Shown: positions 1 to 8,491 of the stretch, in pieces | Position numbering within the stretch: the first letter of the stretch is position 1 | Layout: every line of letters begins with the position of its first letter | Origin: Nocardia cyriacigeorgica | GTDB lineage: Bacteria; Actinomycetota; Actinomycetes; Mycobacteriales; Mycobacteriaceae | Length of the DNA: 64,000 nt | Assembly: GCF_005863245.1 (NCBI RefSeq) | Contig: NZ_VBUT01000001.1 | Coordinates: 620,001-684,000, forward strand | Direction: 5' to 3' | Position numbers and translations under genes: made by a program | Notes under the pieces: model-generated | The model's input: the letters and a program-made list of their open reading frames with translations, nothing else | Database searches by the model: none | What the model was told of the DNA's origin: nothing

Positions 1-676
1 CCAGCCCCTCCACCGTCCACCGACGCTGTGGGCTCGCGTGCAGCAGCGACAGTGCGGTCCCGATCCGTGGATCGCGCAGGGCGGTCAGCCACGATTGCGA
101 GCCCGTGCCCTCCGCACTGTCCAGCCACGCCCGGATCACCTGTACGAACAGCACTTCGGTGAGCCGGGCGGCCACCGCGCGTGCGCCCGGCCGGTTGCGA
201 GTGCACTCCGCGGCGAGCAGCCGGATCACCCCCTGCAATTCGGGATCGGCGCTCATGCCCGGCACGTGGATGACGGGCGGCAGTTCGCCGAGCACCGGAT
301 GACCGGCGGCGTCGCCGTCGAAATCGAATTTGCCGCAGACGATCCGAGCGGTCTGTCCGCCGCTGCCGAGCTCGAGTATGCCGTCCCGGAGGGGGTGTGT
401 CCGCTCGAGTTCCCGGTAGGGAACGCCGGGATGCGCGGGATCGCCCGACAGGCGGTGGGGCACCCCCTGCGGTAGTAGCGCGACGTCACCGGGCACCAGT
501 TGCCGGGGCGGCTCGTCACCGTAGGTCAGCCAGCAGGTTCCCTCCCCGACGAGGTGGAACCCGGCCGTGCCGGACCGCTCGACCAGACATCCCCAGTCCG
601 GTCCGCTGCACCGCAGCTGAGTCAGCAGCACCCCGGTGAATCCGGTCGTCGTCAGCACATCCGCCAGCACATCCAT
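1..676 (-). CDS. AraC-family transcriptional regulator, 3' part cut by window edge
   Basis: The frame starts at ATG 674-676 and stays open to base 1, so about 225 residues are visible and the C-terminus is missing. The first ~190 residues look like the AraC-type cupin sensor (motifs ERSGTAGFHLVGEG, GDEPPRQLVPGDVALLPQG, HRLSGDPAH). From about residue 200 the sequence LRDPRIGTALSLLHASPQ with RRWTVEGL is the start of the AraC helix-turn-helix. It is divergent from the Old Yellow Enzyme gene with 149 bp between them, so it probably regulates that gene, as is common for this AraC/oxidoreductase arrangement. The ligand is unknown. The regulator class is clear; the target is inferred. Confidence 0.85.
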   Translation of the reverse strand, partial: MDVLADVLTTTGFTGVLLTQLRCSGPDWGCLVERSGTAGFHLVGEGTCWLTYGDEPPRQLVPGDVALLPQGVPHRLSGDPAHPGVPYRELERTHPLRDGILELGSGGQTARIVCGKFDFDGDAAGHPVLGELPPVIHVPGMSADPELQGVIRLLAAECTRNRPGARAVAARLTEVLFVQVIRAWLDSAEGTGSQSWLTALRDPRIGTALSLLHASPQRRWTVEGL

Positions 677-825
677 ACCTGACAGGATAAACCACGAAAA
701 CGCTCGACAGATGAGACGAATTGTCAGGAATCACGATAGTTCTTGCGATTCCATTGCCATGTTTCCACTTCTAACGTTGTTCGCAACGGGCCACGCGGCC
801 CGCTGGACCAACAGGAAGCACGGAT
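677..825. promoter_or_regulatory. Divergent promoter region between AraC regulator and Old Yellow Enzyme
   Basis: This 149-bp spacer carries a widely spaced inverted repeat, CCTGACA at 678-684 and TGTCAGG at 722-728. The two starts lie 44 bp apart, about four helical turns. A second imperfect inverted repeat, GGAATC...GATTCC, lies around 726-752. The ribosome binding site AGGAAG precedes the ATG at 826. A regulator site is plausible but not proven. Confidence 0.4.
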
Positions 826-1932
826 ATGAACGACCTCTTCTCCCCCTACTCGCTCGGCTCGATCGACCTCGCGAACCGCGTCGTGATGGCGCCGATGACC
901 CGGTCGCGGCGGCCGGATCTGGTACCGGACCGCACCACCGCCGAGTACTACGCCCAGCGCGCGGGGGCAGGCCTGATCATCACCGAGGGCGTGTTCATTT
1001 CGCCCGAGGCGCAGGGCTACGGCGATGTGCCCGGGCTGTGGACCGACCGGCAGGCCGCGGGCTGGGCCGGCGTCACCGACGCGGTGCATGCCGCGGGCGG
1101 GCGCATCGTCGCCCAGCTCTGGCACGTCGGCCGGGTCTCGCACGCCTCACTACAGCCCGGCGGGGACGCTCCGGTCGGCCCCAGCGATATCCGCGCGGAC
1201 GCGCAGGTCTGGCTGCCCGGTGCCGGAATGACCGATGCGAGCGCTCCCCGACCGCTCGGTACCGACGAGATTCCGCGTGTCGTCGCGGATTTCGCCGACG
1301 CCGCGGCGCGCGCGATCCGGGCCGGCTTCGACGGCGTGGAAGTGCACGGGGCACATGGGTTCTTGTTGGACCAATTCCTCAACCCGCACGTCAACGACCG
1401 CACCGACCGGTACGGCGGATCCGTCGAGAACCGGGCGCGGCTGCTGTTGGAGGTGCTCGACGCGGTCGCCGACCGGATCGGCGCCGCCCGGGTGGGTGTG
1501 CGTTTGTCGCCGTTCACCGTCGCCAACGATCTGCCCGGCGACGACGAGACGCCGGCGGTGTATCGGTACCTGGCGGCTGAACTGTCGCGCCGCGGTCTGG
1601 CCTATGTGCACCTCAGCGATCTGCACCTGTCGGGCGGGCCCGACATCCCCGAGTCGTTTCTCGCCGAGTTCCGTTCCGGCTACCGCGGTACCGTGCTGCT
1701 GGCCGGTGGACTGGACAGGCACCGTGCCGAGCAGCTGCTCGACGCCGGCTACATCGACCTCGCCGTGTTCGGCAAGCCGTTCATCGCCAACCCCGATCTG
1801 GTCGAGCGGATGCGTCACGATCTGCCGCTGGCGCTGCCCGATCCGGCGACCTTCTACGGCGGCGATTCGGCCGGCTACACCGACTACCCGCGCGCCGGCC
1901 TCGCCACCGTTTCAGCGGGTGTAGGTGGCTAG
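826..1932 (+). CDS. Alkene reductase of the Old Yellow Enzyme family (NemA-like)
   Basis: 368 residues, the usual length for FMN-dependent ene-reductases, which reduce activated C=C bonds (enones, N-ethylmaleimide, sometimes nitro compounds) with NAD(P)H. The family order is intact: the N-terminal block LGSIDLANRVVMAPMTRSR, the substrate-binding block VEVHGAHGFLLDQFLNP, then DRYGGSVENR, and a C-terminal phosphate-binding region VLLAGGLD followed by FGKPFIANPDL. The start is preceded by AGGAAG. It is divergent from an AraC regulator that may control it. The last 21 bp overlap tail-to-tail with the M20 peptidase gene. The physiological substrate cannot be told from sequence. Confidence 0.9.
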   Translation: MNDLFSPYSLGSIDLANRVVMAPMTRSRRPDLVPDRTTAEYYAQRAGAGLIITEGVFISPEAQGYGDVPGLWTDRQAAGWAGVTDAVHAAGGRIVAQLWHVGRVSHASLQPGGDAPVGPSDIRADAQVWLPGAGMTDASAPRPLGTDEIPRVVADFADAAARAIRAGFDGVEVHGAHGFLLDQFLNPHVNDRTDRYGGSVENRARLLLEVLDAVADRIGAARVGVRLSPFTVANDLPGDDETPAVYRYLAAELSRRGLAYVHLSDLHLSGGPDIPESFLAEFRSGYRGTVLLAGGLDRHRAEQLLDAGYIDLAVFGKPFIANPDLVERMRHDLPLALPDPATFYGGDSAGYTDYPRAGLATVSAGVGG

Positions 1933-3270
1933 GAACAGGGCTTCGGCCAGGGCCAGGTGTTCGATTTCGGTGGGGTCGACGCTTTCGTTGGGGGCGTGGA
2001 TCAGGCACTGGGGTTCCTCGACGCCGAGGAGCATGATCTCGGCGTCGGGGTAGGTGTCGGCGAAGACGTTGCACAGCGGGATGGAGCCGCCCTGGCCCTG
2101 GGTGGTGGCGGGGCGGCCGTAGGCGGCGGCGAGGGCCGATTCCATGGCGGTGCGGGCGGGGCCGCCGCTGCCGGAGCGGAAGGGGGCGCCGGTGGCTTCC
2201 AGGTCGACGGTGAGTTTCGCCTGCCACGGGGTGTGCGCTTTCAGGTGCGCGACCAGCGCCTCGTGCGCCTGGTCCGGGTCGGTGCCCGGCGGGATGCGCA
2301 GGTTGAGGCGGGCGCGGGCGATGGGCTGCACGGCGGCCGAGGAACCGACCACCTTGGGTGCGTCGATGCCGAGCACGGTGAGCGCCGGACGCGCCCACAG
2401 CATGTCGGCCACGGTGCCGTCACCGAGCAGCCCGACACCGGAGAGCACGCCGGCGTCGGTGCGGAACTGGTCCACGGGATACTGCACGCCGGACCAGGTT
2501 TCGTCATTGGGCAGGCCGTCGACGGTGGTGTTGCCGTGTTCGTCGCGCAGTGAGTCGAGCAACCGGATCAACGCCGCCAGCGCGTCCGGTGCGGGCCCGC
2601 CGAACATGCCCGAATGCACCGGCCCGGCCAGCGTTTCCACGGTCACCACCACATTGACGTTGCCGCGCAGCGTTTCGGTGAACGTCGGCACCCCGACCGC
2701 GAAGTTCCCGCTGTCGCACACCAGGATCGCGTCGGCCCGCAGCAGGTCCGGGTTCGCCTCGACGAACCGTTCCAGCCCGCCGGTCCCCTGCTCTTCCGAG
2801 CCCTCCGCGACCAGCGTGACCCCCACCGGCAGTTCGGTGCCAAGCGCCCGCAGCGCCGTGAGGTGCATGACGATATTGCCCTTGCAGTCGGCGGCGCCGC
2901 GCCCGTACCAGCGGCCGTCCTTCTCGGTGAGCTCCCATACCGGTGTCCGCCAGGCGGCGTCGTCGAGCGGCGGTTGCACGTCGTAATGGCAGTACAGCAG
3001 CACCGTGGGCGCACCGGGCGGTGCCGGACGTGAGGCGATCACCGCCTTACTGCCGTCGGGTGTTTCGTGCAGCCCGACCCGGGTCAGCCCGACCGCCGCG
3101 AACGCGTCGGCCACCCAGTGCGCGGCGCGTTCGCATTCCTCGGCCGGGAACTGCCGCGGGTCGGCCACCGATTTGAACGCGACCAGCTGCGCGAGATCGG
3201 CCCGCGCCTGCGGCATCTGCTCGGCGACACGTTTACGGAGGTCGGTGACGCGGGCGTCATCGGAGGTCAT
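1912..3270 (-). CDS. M20-family metallopeptidase (dipeptidase)
   Basis: 452 residues. A cytosolic zinc peptidase of the M20 dipeptidase branch with the expected metal-site blocks: LLYCHYDVQPP (His and Asp), GRGAADCKGN (bridging Asp), EGSEEQGTGG (catalytic and metal Glu), DSGNF, and the lid-domain motif HSGMFGG. It is the third gene of an apparent operon with the APC permease and a small membrane protein upstream; only 7 nt separate it from the small protein. The context suggests uptake and cleavage of a peptide or amidated amino acid. The exact substrate is unknown. The 3' end overlaps the convergent ene-reductase gene by 21 bp. Confidence 0.9.
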   Translation of the reverse strand: MTSDDARVTDLRKRVAEQMPQARADLAQLVAFKSVADPRQFPAEECERAAHWVADAFAAVGLTRVGLHETPDGSKAVIASRPAPPGAPTVLLYCHYDVQPPLDDAAWRTPVWELTEKDGRWYGRGAADCKGNIVMHLTALRALGTELPVGVTLVAEGSEEQGTGGLERFVEANPDLLRADAILVCDSGNFAVGVPTFTETLRGNVNVVVTVETLAGPVHSGMFGGPAPDALAALIRLLDSLRDEHGNTTVDGLPNDETWSGVQYPVDQFRTDAGVLSGVGLLGDGTVADMLWARPALTVLGIDAPKVVGSSAAVQPIARARLNLRIPPGTDPDQAHEALVAHLKAHTPWQAKLTVDLEATGAPFRSGSGGPARTAMESALAAAYGRPATTQGQGGSIPLCNVFADTYPDAEIMLLGVEEPQCLIHAPNESVDPTEIEHLALAEALFLATYTR

Positions 3271-3277
3271 CGCATTC

Positions 3278-3724
3278 TCACTTCGTCGTTTCGTCGAACT
3301 TCATGTCCCCCACTTGGTTTCGGTACTCGTCGAGATGCTCTGGACAATAGGTGGCGATGGCGAGTTCGACCGCGTGCACCATATCGCTCGAGCCGATCAC
3401 CGGCCGCTGCCCCGGCCCGCCGGCACCGGTGCTGATGGCCTGCTGATACCTGGCCCGGATCATCGCCGACGACGGATCCTGGCAGACGAGCCCGCCGTCA
3501 CGTCCCAGCGAATTCGCGATGACCTGCGGGTCGGGCGCGGGCAGGCCCGCGGCGACCAGCTGATCGTGCAACTGCGCGGCCAGCACGTCGGCCTGGTGGT
3601 CGTCGCGGATCCGATCGAATTGCGCGAGCCCGAACAGTGCGAACGTGCACAGCAGCACGACCGCGGTGATGTAGATGATGCGGCGCTTGCGGTCGGGTGC
3701 GTCGCCGGTCTCCGGCCCGTTCAT
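3278..3724 (-). CDS. Small single-pass membrane protein of unknown function
   Basis: 148 residues. A short basic N-terminus (DRKRR) is followed by one hydrophobic segment (IIYITAVVLLCTFALFGLA, about residues 16-34) and then an exported, mostly polar domain of about 110 residues with two cysteines (LVCQDP and ATYCPEH). I do not recognise a named domain. The start ATG overlaps the stop of the upstream permease as ATGA, and the stop is 7 nt before the M20 peptidase start, so it is translationally coupled and probably works with the transporter or peptidase. The C-terminal region resembles DUF732-like actinobacterial exported proteins only loosely, through the two cysteines. Confidence 0.75.
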   Translation of the reverse strand: MNGPETGDAPDRKRRIIYITAVVLLCTFALFGLAQFDRIRDDHQADVLAAQLHDQLVAAGLPAPDPQVIANSLGRDGGLVCQDPSSAMIRARYQQAISTGAGGPGQRPVIGSSDMVHAVELAIATYCPEHLDEYRNQVGDMKFDETTK

Positions 3725-5139
3725 GGCGTCACCTCCGGCGCCGCGATCTTCCAGCTCTCGCGCCGGAACCGATAGAACAGATACGGAATCAGCAGCCCGA
3801 CGATCCCGAGCCCGCCGCCGACGATCAGCACATAGATGCCGGTGTTGCCACTGCCGAACTGCGAGGGCGGCACGAACCCGATGACGAAGGCCGCCACCGA
3901 CGACGCCGCTCCCAGCACGCACAGCCCCACCAATCCGGGCGCCCGGTACCCGCGCGGGTGATCGGGCTGCGTGCGCCGCAGGCGGATCGCCGCCGCGAAC
4001 ATCAGCACATACATGATCAGATACACCTGCGTGGTGATGACCGACAGAATCCAGTAGGCGCTGGACACATTCGGGATGAACGCGTACAGCAGCGCGATCA
4101 ATGTGGTGAACACACCCTGCGCGACCAGCATGTTCTGTTGCACCCCATGGGCATTCGTTCTGGTCAGGATCGGCGGCAGATAGCCCTCCGACCGGCCGAT
4201 CAGCAGCAGGCCCTTCGACGGTCCGGCCAGCCACGTCAGCATCCCGCCGAGCGCCGCGGCCACCAGTGCGATGCCGACGATCGGGGTCAGGAAGTCGATG
4301 CCGAAATGCCCGAAGAACCCGTCGAACGCCTGCATCACCCCGGCGGTCAGGCTCAGATTCGCCGCGGGCACCACCCAGCTGATCGCGAGGGCGGGCAGGA
4401 TGAAGATCAACAGCACCAGCCCCGACGCCAGGAACATCGCCCTCGGGAATTCCCGTCCGGGACTGCGCAGACTGGACACGTGCACCGCGTTCATTTCCAT
4501 CCCGGCATAGCTGAGGAAGTTGTTCACGATCAGCACCAGGCTGGCCAAGCCCGCCCACGCGGGCAGTAGATGACCGCTGTCCATCGGCGCGGCCGACGCA
4601 TTGCCCTGCGCCAGGAACACCAAACCCAGCAGCACCAACACCGTTCCCGGAATCAACGTGCCGATCACCAGGCCCATGCTCGACAGCCCCGCCACCGTCT
4701 TGGTGCCCTGCGAGGAGATGTACACCCCGGCCCAGTACACGGTGATGATGACGATCGCGACATACACGCCGTTGGACGCCAGCGACGGATGGATGATGTA
4801 GGCGAAAGTGCTTGCCACATAGGCCAGCAGGCTCGGGTAGTAGAAGATCGTCATCGCGAACTGGCACCACACCGCGAGAAATCCCAGCGGTTTGGACAGC
4901 CCTTCGCCGACCCATCGGTACACCCCGCCCTGCCAGCCGGAGGCGAGTTCGGCCGCCACCAGCGAGGTCGGCAGCAGGAACAGCACCGCGGGAATGAGAT
5001 AGAGGAAAACACAGGCCAGCCCGTACACGGCCATGGTCGGTGCCGACCGCAGGCTGGCCACCGAGCTGGTGGTCATCAGCGCCAGCGTCACCCAGGTGAT
5101 GTATTTCGTGGTGGTGGCGCCTGCCGTTGTCGCGGTCAC
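3721..5139 (-). CDS. APC-superfamily amino-acid permease (glutamate:GABA-antiporter-like)
   Basis: 472 residues from the GTG at 5137-5139, chosen because AGGAGC lies just upstream; a longer frame has no ribosome site. About 12 hydrophobic segments are visible. The motif SYAGMEMNAVHVSSLRSPG in the middle of the protein matches the glutamate:GABA antiporter branch of the APC superfamily, which has a GMEM(S/N)AVH signature. The protein should exchange or import amino acids or polyamine-related compounds. It is the first gene of an operon with a small membrane protein (ATGA overlap) and an M20 dipeptidase. Substrate specificity is not readable from the sequence. Confidence 0.88.
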   Translation of the reverse strand: MTATTAGATTTKYITWVTLALMTTSSVASLRSAPTMAVYGLACVFLYLIPAVLFLLPTSLVAAELASGWQGGVYRWVGEGLSKPLGFLAVWCQFAMTIFYYPSLLAYVASTFAYIIHPSLASNGVYVAIVIITVYWAGVYISSQGTKTVAGLSSMGLVIGTLIPGTVLVLLGLVFLAQGNASAAPMDSGHLLPAWAGLASLVLIVNNFLSYAGMEMNAVHVSSLRSPGREFPRAMFLASGLVLLIFILPALAISWVVPAANLSLTAGVMQAFDGFFGHFGIDFLTPIVGIALVAAALGGMLTWLAGPSKGLLLIGRSEGYLPPILTRTNAHGVQQNMLVAQGVFTTLIALLYAFIPNVSSAYWILSVITTQVYLIMYVLMFAAAIRLRRTQPDHPRGYRAPGLVGLCVLGAASSVAAFVIGFVPPSQFGSGNTGIYVLIVGGGLGIVGLLIPYLFYRFRRESWKIAAPEVTP

Positions 5140-5295
5140 CGCTCGCTCCTGCCTGCCCGGTACAGCCCCGATCCAGCAACCAAGAAGCGGCCGACAGCAC
5201 GCCGCCGCGACCACTGTGGCACGAAACTATGCGGCCATCCGGTGGATTCGGGCTATTGCGGCGCAACCATCACCCAAATCGTGACCAGGGGCGTA

Positions 5296-5337
5296 GACGT
5301 CGCCGCCCGTCGATCGCCGAACCGGGGCGGCGACGTC
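5296..5337 (-). terminator. Hairpin terminator after the DUF2334 gene
   Basis: A 13-bp perfect stem, GACGTCGCCGCCC at 5296-5308 and GGGCGGCGACGTC at 5325-5337, starts immediately after the stop codon of the minus-strand gene at 5338. There is no U-tract, as is usual for actinobacterial terminators. Confidence 0.7.
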
Positions 5338-6039
5338 TCATGCCGCCCGCGCCGCGGTGAACGGCTGCCAGCGATACACCTCGCTGACCGCACCGTGGTA
5401 GAGGGCGAGGTCGACGGCGTCGAGCATGGCCTGACGCGGACCGGGACGACTCAACTGGGCACCCGATACGGCCAGCCGCAGCACGCCGCCGCGCCGTGCG
5501 GTGCGGGCGGCGCCCATCACCAACGCGCGACACCACCACGGTTCGGCGCGGAAACCCTCACCGATCCCGTACACCCTGGCCTTCTGCGCGATATCGCGTT
5601 CCAGGTCGAGGATGCTGGTCAGGCCGAGCGCGAGCCGGAAACCCGCCTGGGGCAGCGCCGCGATGGCACCGGCCGAGGCGTCCCAGCGCGGCGCCGCGAA
5701 CAAGCGGGTGCGCAGGCCGACCTGCTCGAGCACCCGGTCGGCGGCGGTCAACCGCAGCAGGGCCTCGTGTTTGGGCAGGGTCGCGAACTCCGCGCGCCTG
5801 CGCTTGGTGGCGGCCTGGTCGTAGCCATGCAGCACGATGGCATCGCCCCCGGCGCGGCGGCCACGCAGCCAGGCCTGCGTGGCCGGGTCGTTCACCAGGC
5901 GGTATTTGCCCTTCAACCGGGGCGCCACCAGCAGCGACAGCCGCACGTCACGCCGATCCATTTCCGCGGCGAACTCGATCGCCGCGTCCCGGGTGGTGTC
6001 CCGGATACCGGAAACCGACACGATCAGCTCAGCGTTCAT
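5338..6039 (-). CDS. DUF2334-type polysaccharide-deacetylase-like protein
   Basis: 233 residues. The pattern LIVSVSGIRD near the N-terminus, LSLLVAPRLKG and GGDAIVLHGYDQ match the DUF2334 family, which has the (beta/alpha)7 fold of carbohydrate esterase 4 deacetylases. Canonical metal-binding residues are only partly obvious, so enzymatic activity is uncertain. No signal peptide is seen, so the protein is predicted to be cytosolic. A strong hairpin follows the stop, and the gene is not tightly linked to the permease operon downstream. Confidence 0.75.
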   Translation of the reverse strand: MNAELIVSVSGIRDTTRDAAIEFAAEMDRRDVRLSLLVAPRLKGKYRLVNDPATQAWLRGRRAGGDAIVLHGYDQAATKRRRAEFATLPKHEALLRLTAADRVLEQVGLRTRLFAAPRWDASAGAIAALPQAGFRLALGLTSILDLERDIAQKARVYGIGEGFRAEPWWCRALVMGAARTARRGGVLRLAVSGAQLSRPGPRQAMLDAVDLALYHGAVSEVYRWQPFTAARAA

Positions 6040-6100
6040 GAATCCACGGTGGCAGCCGCAGATGTATTCGGCGTGCTGTGCGGATGACCGCCCGACGAAC

Positions 6101-8290
6101 TCAGTCGTTCGCCGAACCCACGGTGTCGAGCACCCACGCGTACTCGAACGCCACTTCCTTCCACTTCTCGTACCGGCCGCTGACGCCGCCGTGGCCCGCG
6201 CTCATCTCCGTCTTGAGCAGGATCGGCGCGTCGCCGGTCGCGGTGGCGCGCAGCTTGGCGACCCATTTCGCGGGCTCCACGTAGAGCACGCGGGTGTCGT
6301 TGATGCTGGTGATCGCCAGGATGGCCGGGTAGTCCTTGGCCTCGACGTTCTCATACGGCGAGTAGGACTTCATGTAGTCGTAGACGTCCTTGTCGGCCAG
6401 CGGGTTGCCCCATTCGTCCCATTCGATGACGGTCAGCGGCAGCGACGGATCCAGGATCGAGGTCAGCGGATCGACGAAGGGCACATTGGCGAGAATCCCG
6501 GCGAACAGCTCCGGCGCCAGATTCGCCACCGCGCCCACCAGCAGTCCGCCCGCACTGCCGCCGTCGGCGATCATCCGGTCGGCGGCCGTGGTGCCGTTGT
6601 CGATGAGATGACGGGCGCAAGCCACGAAATCGGTGAAGGTGTTCTTCTTGGTGAGGGTCTTGCCGTTCTCGTACCAGAGCCTGCCCATCTCGCCGCCGCC
6701 ACGCACATGTGCGACCGCGAACACCATGCCCCGGTCCAGCAGCGACAGCCGCGACACCGAGAACGACGGATCCATGCTGGCCTCGTAGGAGCCGTAGCCG
6801 TACAGCAGCAGCGGCTTCGGCGCGGTGACGTCGAGATCCTTGCGTTTGATCACCGAGATCGGGATGCGGGTGCCGTCCTCGGCCTCGGCCCAATCCCGGT
6901 GCTGCTCATAGTCGTCCGGGTCGTAGCCGCCGAGCACCGGCTGCTCCTTGCGCAGCAGCAGCTCGCCGGTGGCGGGTACGTAGTCGAACACCTGCATGGG
7001 CGTGATGAACGAGGTGACGCCGAGCCGCAGCGTCGGCTGGGTCCATTCCGGGCTGGCGCCGACGCCGGCGGCGAACAGTTCCAGCCCGAAGTCGAGTTCA
7101 CGCAGTTCGCCGTAGCCGTCGGGGCCGAGCGGCCAGACCGCGACGCGGGTCAGCGCTTCGCGCCGGTAGCTGAGCACCAGGTGCCCGGCGAACGCGTCGA
7201 CGTCCTCCAGGCGGACATCGTCGCGGTGGTCGATGAGCACGGTCATATCCGCCGGATCGTCCACCGGTGCCTCGGCGAGGACGAAGTTCTCCGCCTTGCC
7301 GCCCGCGCCCGGCTTACCCTCCGGGATCACGTCGTTGTGCAGGATCAGGAAGCGGTCACGGCCGGCGATCACGGCGTGTTCGGCGGAGTACTCCACCCCC
7401 TCGCGGCGCGGCAGCAGCACCCGGAATTCGCCCTCCGGGTTGTCCGATTCCAGCACCCAACCCTCGGTGGTGATCTTGGAGCCGACCCAGATCATCAGGT
7501 ACTTCTCCGAGCGGGTGGCGCCGACGCTGACCCAGTAGCGTTCGTCGGGCTCGTGGAAGACCTTCACATCGGCGTCGGTGCCGGTGCCGAGGCGGTGCCG
7601 CCAGACGGTGTCGGGACGCCAGGATTCGTCGACGGTCTGATAGAAGACGTGCGTGCCGTCCAGCGACCAGGTGGCGCCGGGCGCGGTACGCGGGATCTCG
7701 TCGCCGAGCAGCTCGCCGGTGCGCAGATCCTTGAACCGCAGCGTGTAGCGCTCATCGCCCTGGGTGTCGACCGAGAAGGCCAGCAGGTTGCCGTCATAGC
7801 TGAGCGAGAAGGCGCCGAGGGCGAAGAAGTCGTGGCCTTCGGCCAGGGCGTTGCTGTCGAGCAGCACCTGTTCGCCCTCGATCTCGGTGCCCGCCTCGAG
7901 CTGCGGCGGGGTCCAAGCGTCGATCCCGGTCGCGTCGGCGTTGATCGGGCAGCGGCAGTGCACGCCGTACTGCTTGCCCTCGAAGCTGCGCGAGTAGTAC
8001 CAGTAGTCGCCGACGCGGGTGGGCACCGACAGGTCGGTCTCCAGTGTCCTGGCCTTGATCTCGTCGAAGATCTTGTCCCGCAGCGGCCGCAGATGCGCCG
8101 TCTGCGCCTCGGTGTAGGCGTTCTCCGCCTCCAGATAGGCGATGACCTCGGGGTTGTCCTTGTCCCGCAGCCACTCGTACTCGTCGACGAAGACGTCGCC
8201 GTGATGCACCCGCTCGGTGGGCACCGTCTTGGCGATCGGCGCCGCCACCGCCTGGTCGGTTGTCGATCCGCTACCACTGTCGAGAGCCAT
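6101..8290 (-). CDS. ptrB: Oligopeptidase B, S9 prolyl-oligopeptidase family
   Basis: 729 residues. The start at ATG 8288-8290 gives the normal family length; the longer open frame upstream is not needed. The N-terminal half is the seven-bladed beta-propeller that gates access (conserved VFVDEYEWLRDKDNPEV at the start). The C-terminal half is the alpha/beta-hydrolase domain with the serine nucleophile in DGGSAGGLLVGAV, the Asp in SINDTRVLYVEP and the His in SAGHGGVSGRYE. The acidic residues typical of oligopeptidase B are consistent with cleavage after basic residues of short peptides in the cytosol. It stands alone between a deacetylase-like gene and a mycolyltransferase gene. Confidence 0.92.
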   Translation of the reverse strand: MALDSGSGSTTDQAVAAPIAKTVPTERVHHGDVFVDEYEWLRDKDNPEVIAYLEAENAYTEAQTAHLRPLRDKIFDEIKARTLETDLSVPTRVGDYWYYSRSFEGKQYGVHCRCPINADATGIDAWTPPQLEAGTEIEGEQVLLDSNALAEGHDFFALGAFSLSYDGNLLAFSVDTQGDERYTLRFKDLRTGELLGDEIPRTAPGATWSLDGTHVFYQTVDESWRPDTVWRHRLGTGTDADVKVFHEPDERYWVSVGATRSEKYLMIWVGSKITTEGWVLESDNPEGEFRVLLPRREGVEYSAEHAVIAGRDRFLILHNDVIPEGKPGAGGKAENFVLAEAPVDDPADMTVLIDHRDDVRLEDVDAFAGHLVLSYRREALTRVAVWPLGPDGYGELRELDFGLELFAAGVGASPEWTQPTLRLGVTSFITPMQVFDYVPATGELLLRKEQPVLGGYDPDDYEQHRDWAEAEDGTRIPISVIKRKDLDVTAPKPLLLYGYGSYEASMDPSFSVSRLSLLDRGMVFAVAHVRGGGEMGRLWYENGKTLTKKNTFTDFVACARHLIDNGTTAADRMIADGGSAGGLLVGAVANLAPELFAGILANVPFVDPLTSILDPSLPLTVIEWDEWGNPLADKDVYDYMKSYSPYENVEAKDYPAILAITSINDTRVLYVEPAKWVAKLRATATGDAPILLKTEMSAGHGGVSGRYEKWKEVAFEYAWVLDTVGSAND

Positions 8291-8443
8291 GCGCACCACC
8301 GTAGCCGGGACCGCCGGTGCACCGCCCGCCCGGATTCGGCGCGGGCCGGGATCGCGCTGCCGAGCATGTCGTGGGACCCAACGCTGCCCCCCGGAGCAGA
8401 GGCGATTCCAGGTGCCGGCGTCGTCTGAGGTCTGCATACGAAG

Positions 8444-8477
8444 GACCGGCCCACCACTCATGAGCGGTGGGCCGGTC
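8444..8477 (-). terminator. Hairpin terminator downstream of the mycolyltransferase gene
   Basis: A 12-bp stem, GACCGGCCCACC at 8444-8455 and GGTGGGCCGGTC at 8466-8477, encloses a 10-nt loop containing CTCATGAG. It lies 15 bp past the stop of the minus-strand gene. Confidence 0.7.
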
Positions 8478-8491
8478 GCGGATCCGGAAGG

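Noticed and set aside
3725..5266. Minus-strand extension that would fuse a long frame to the small membrane protein at 3278-3724
   Set aside because: That frame is a shadow of the APC permease; the small protein has its own ATG with ATGA overlap.
5837..8428. 863-codon plus-strand open frame
   Set aside because: It is antisense to the complete oligopeptidase B gene and has no domain; long antisense frames are expected at this GC content.
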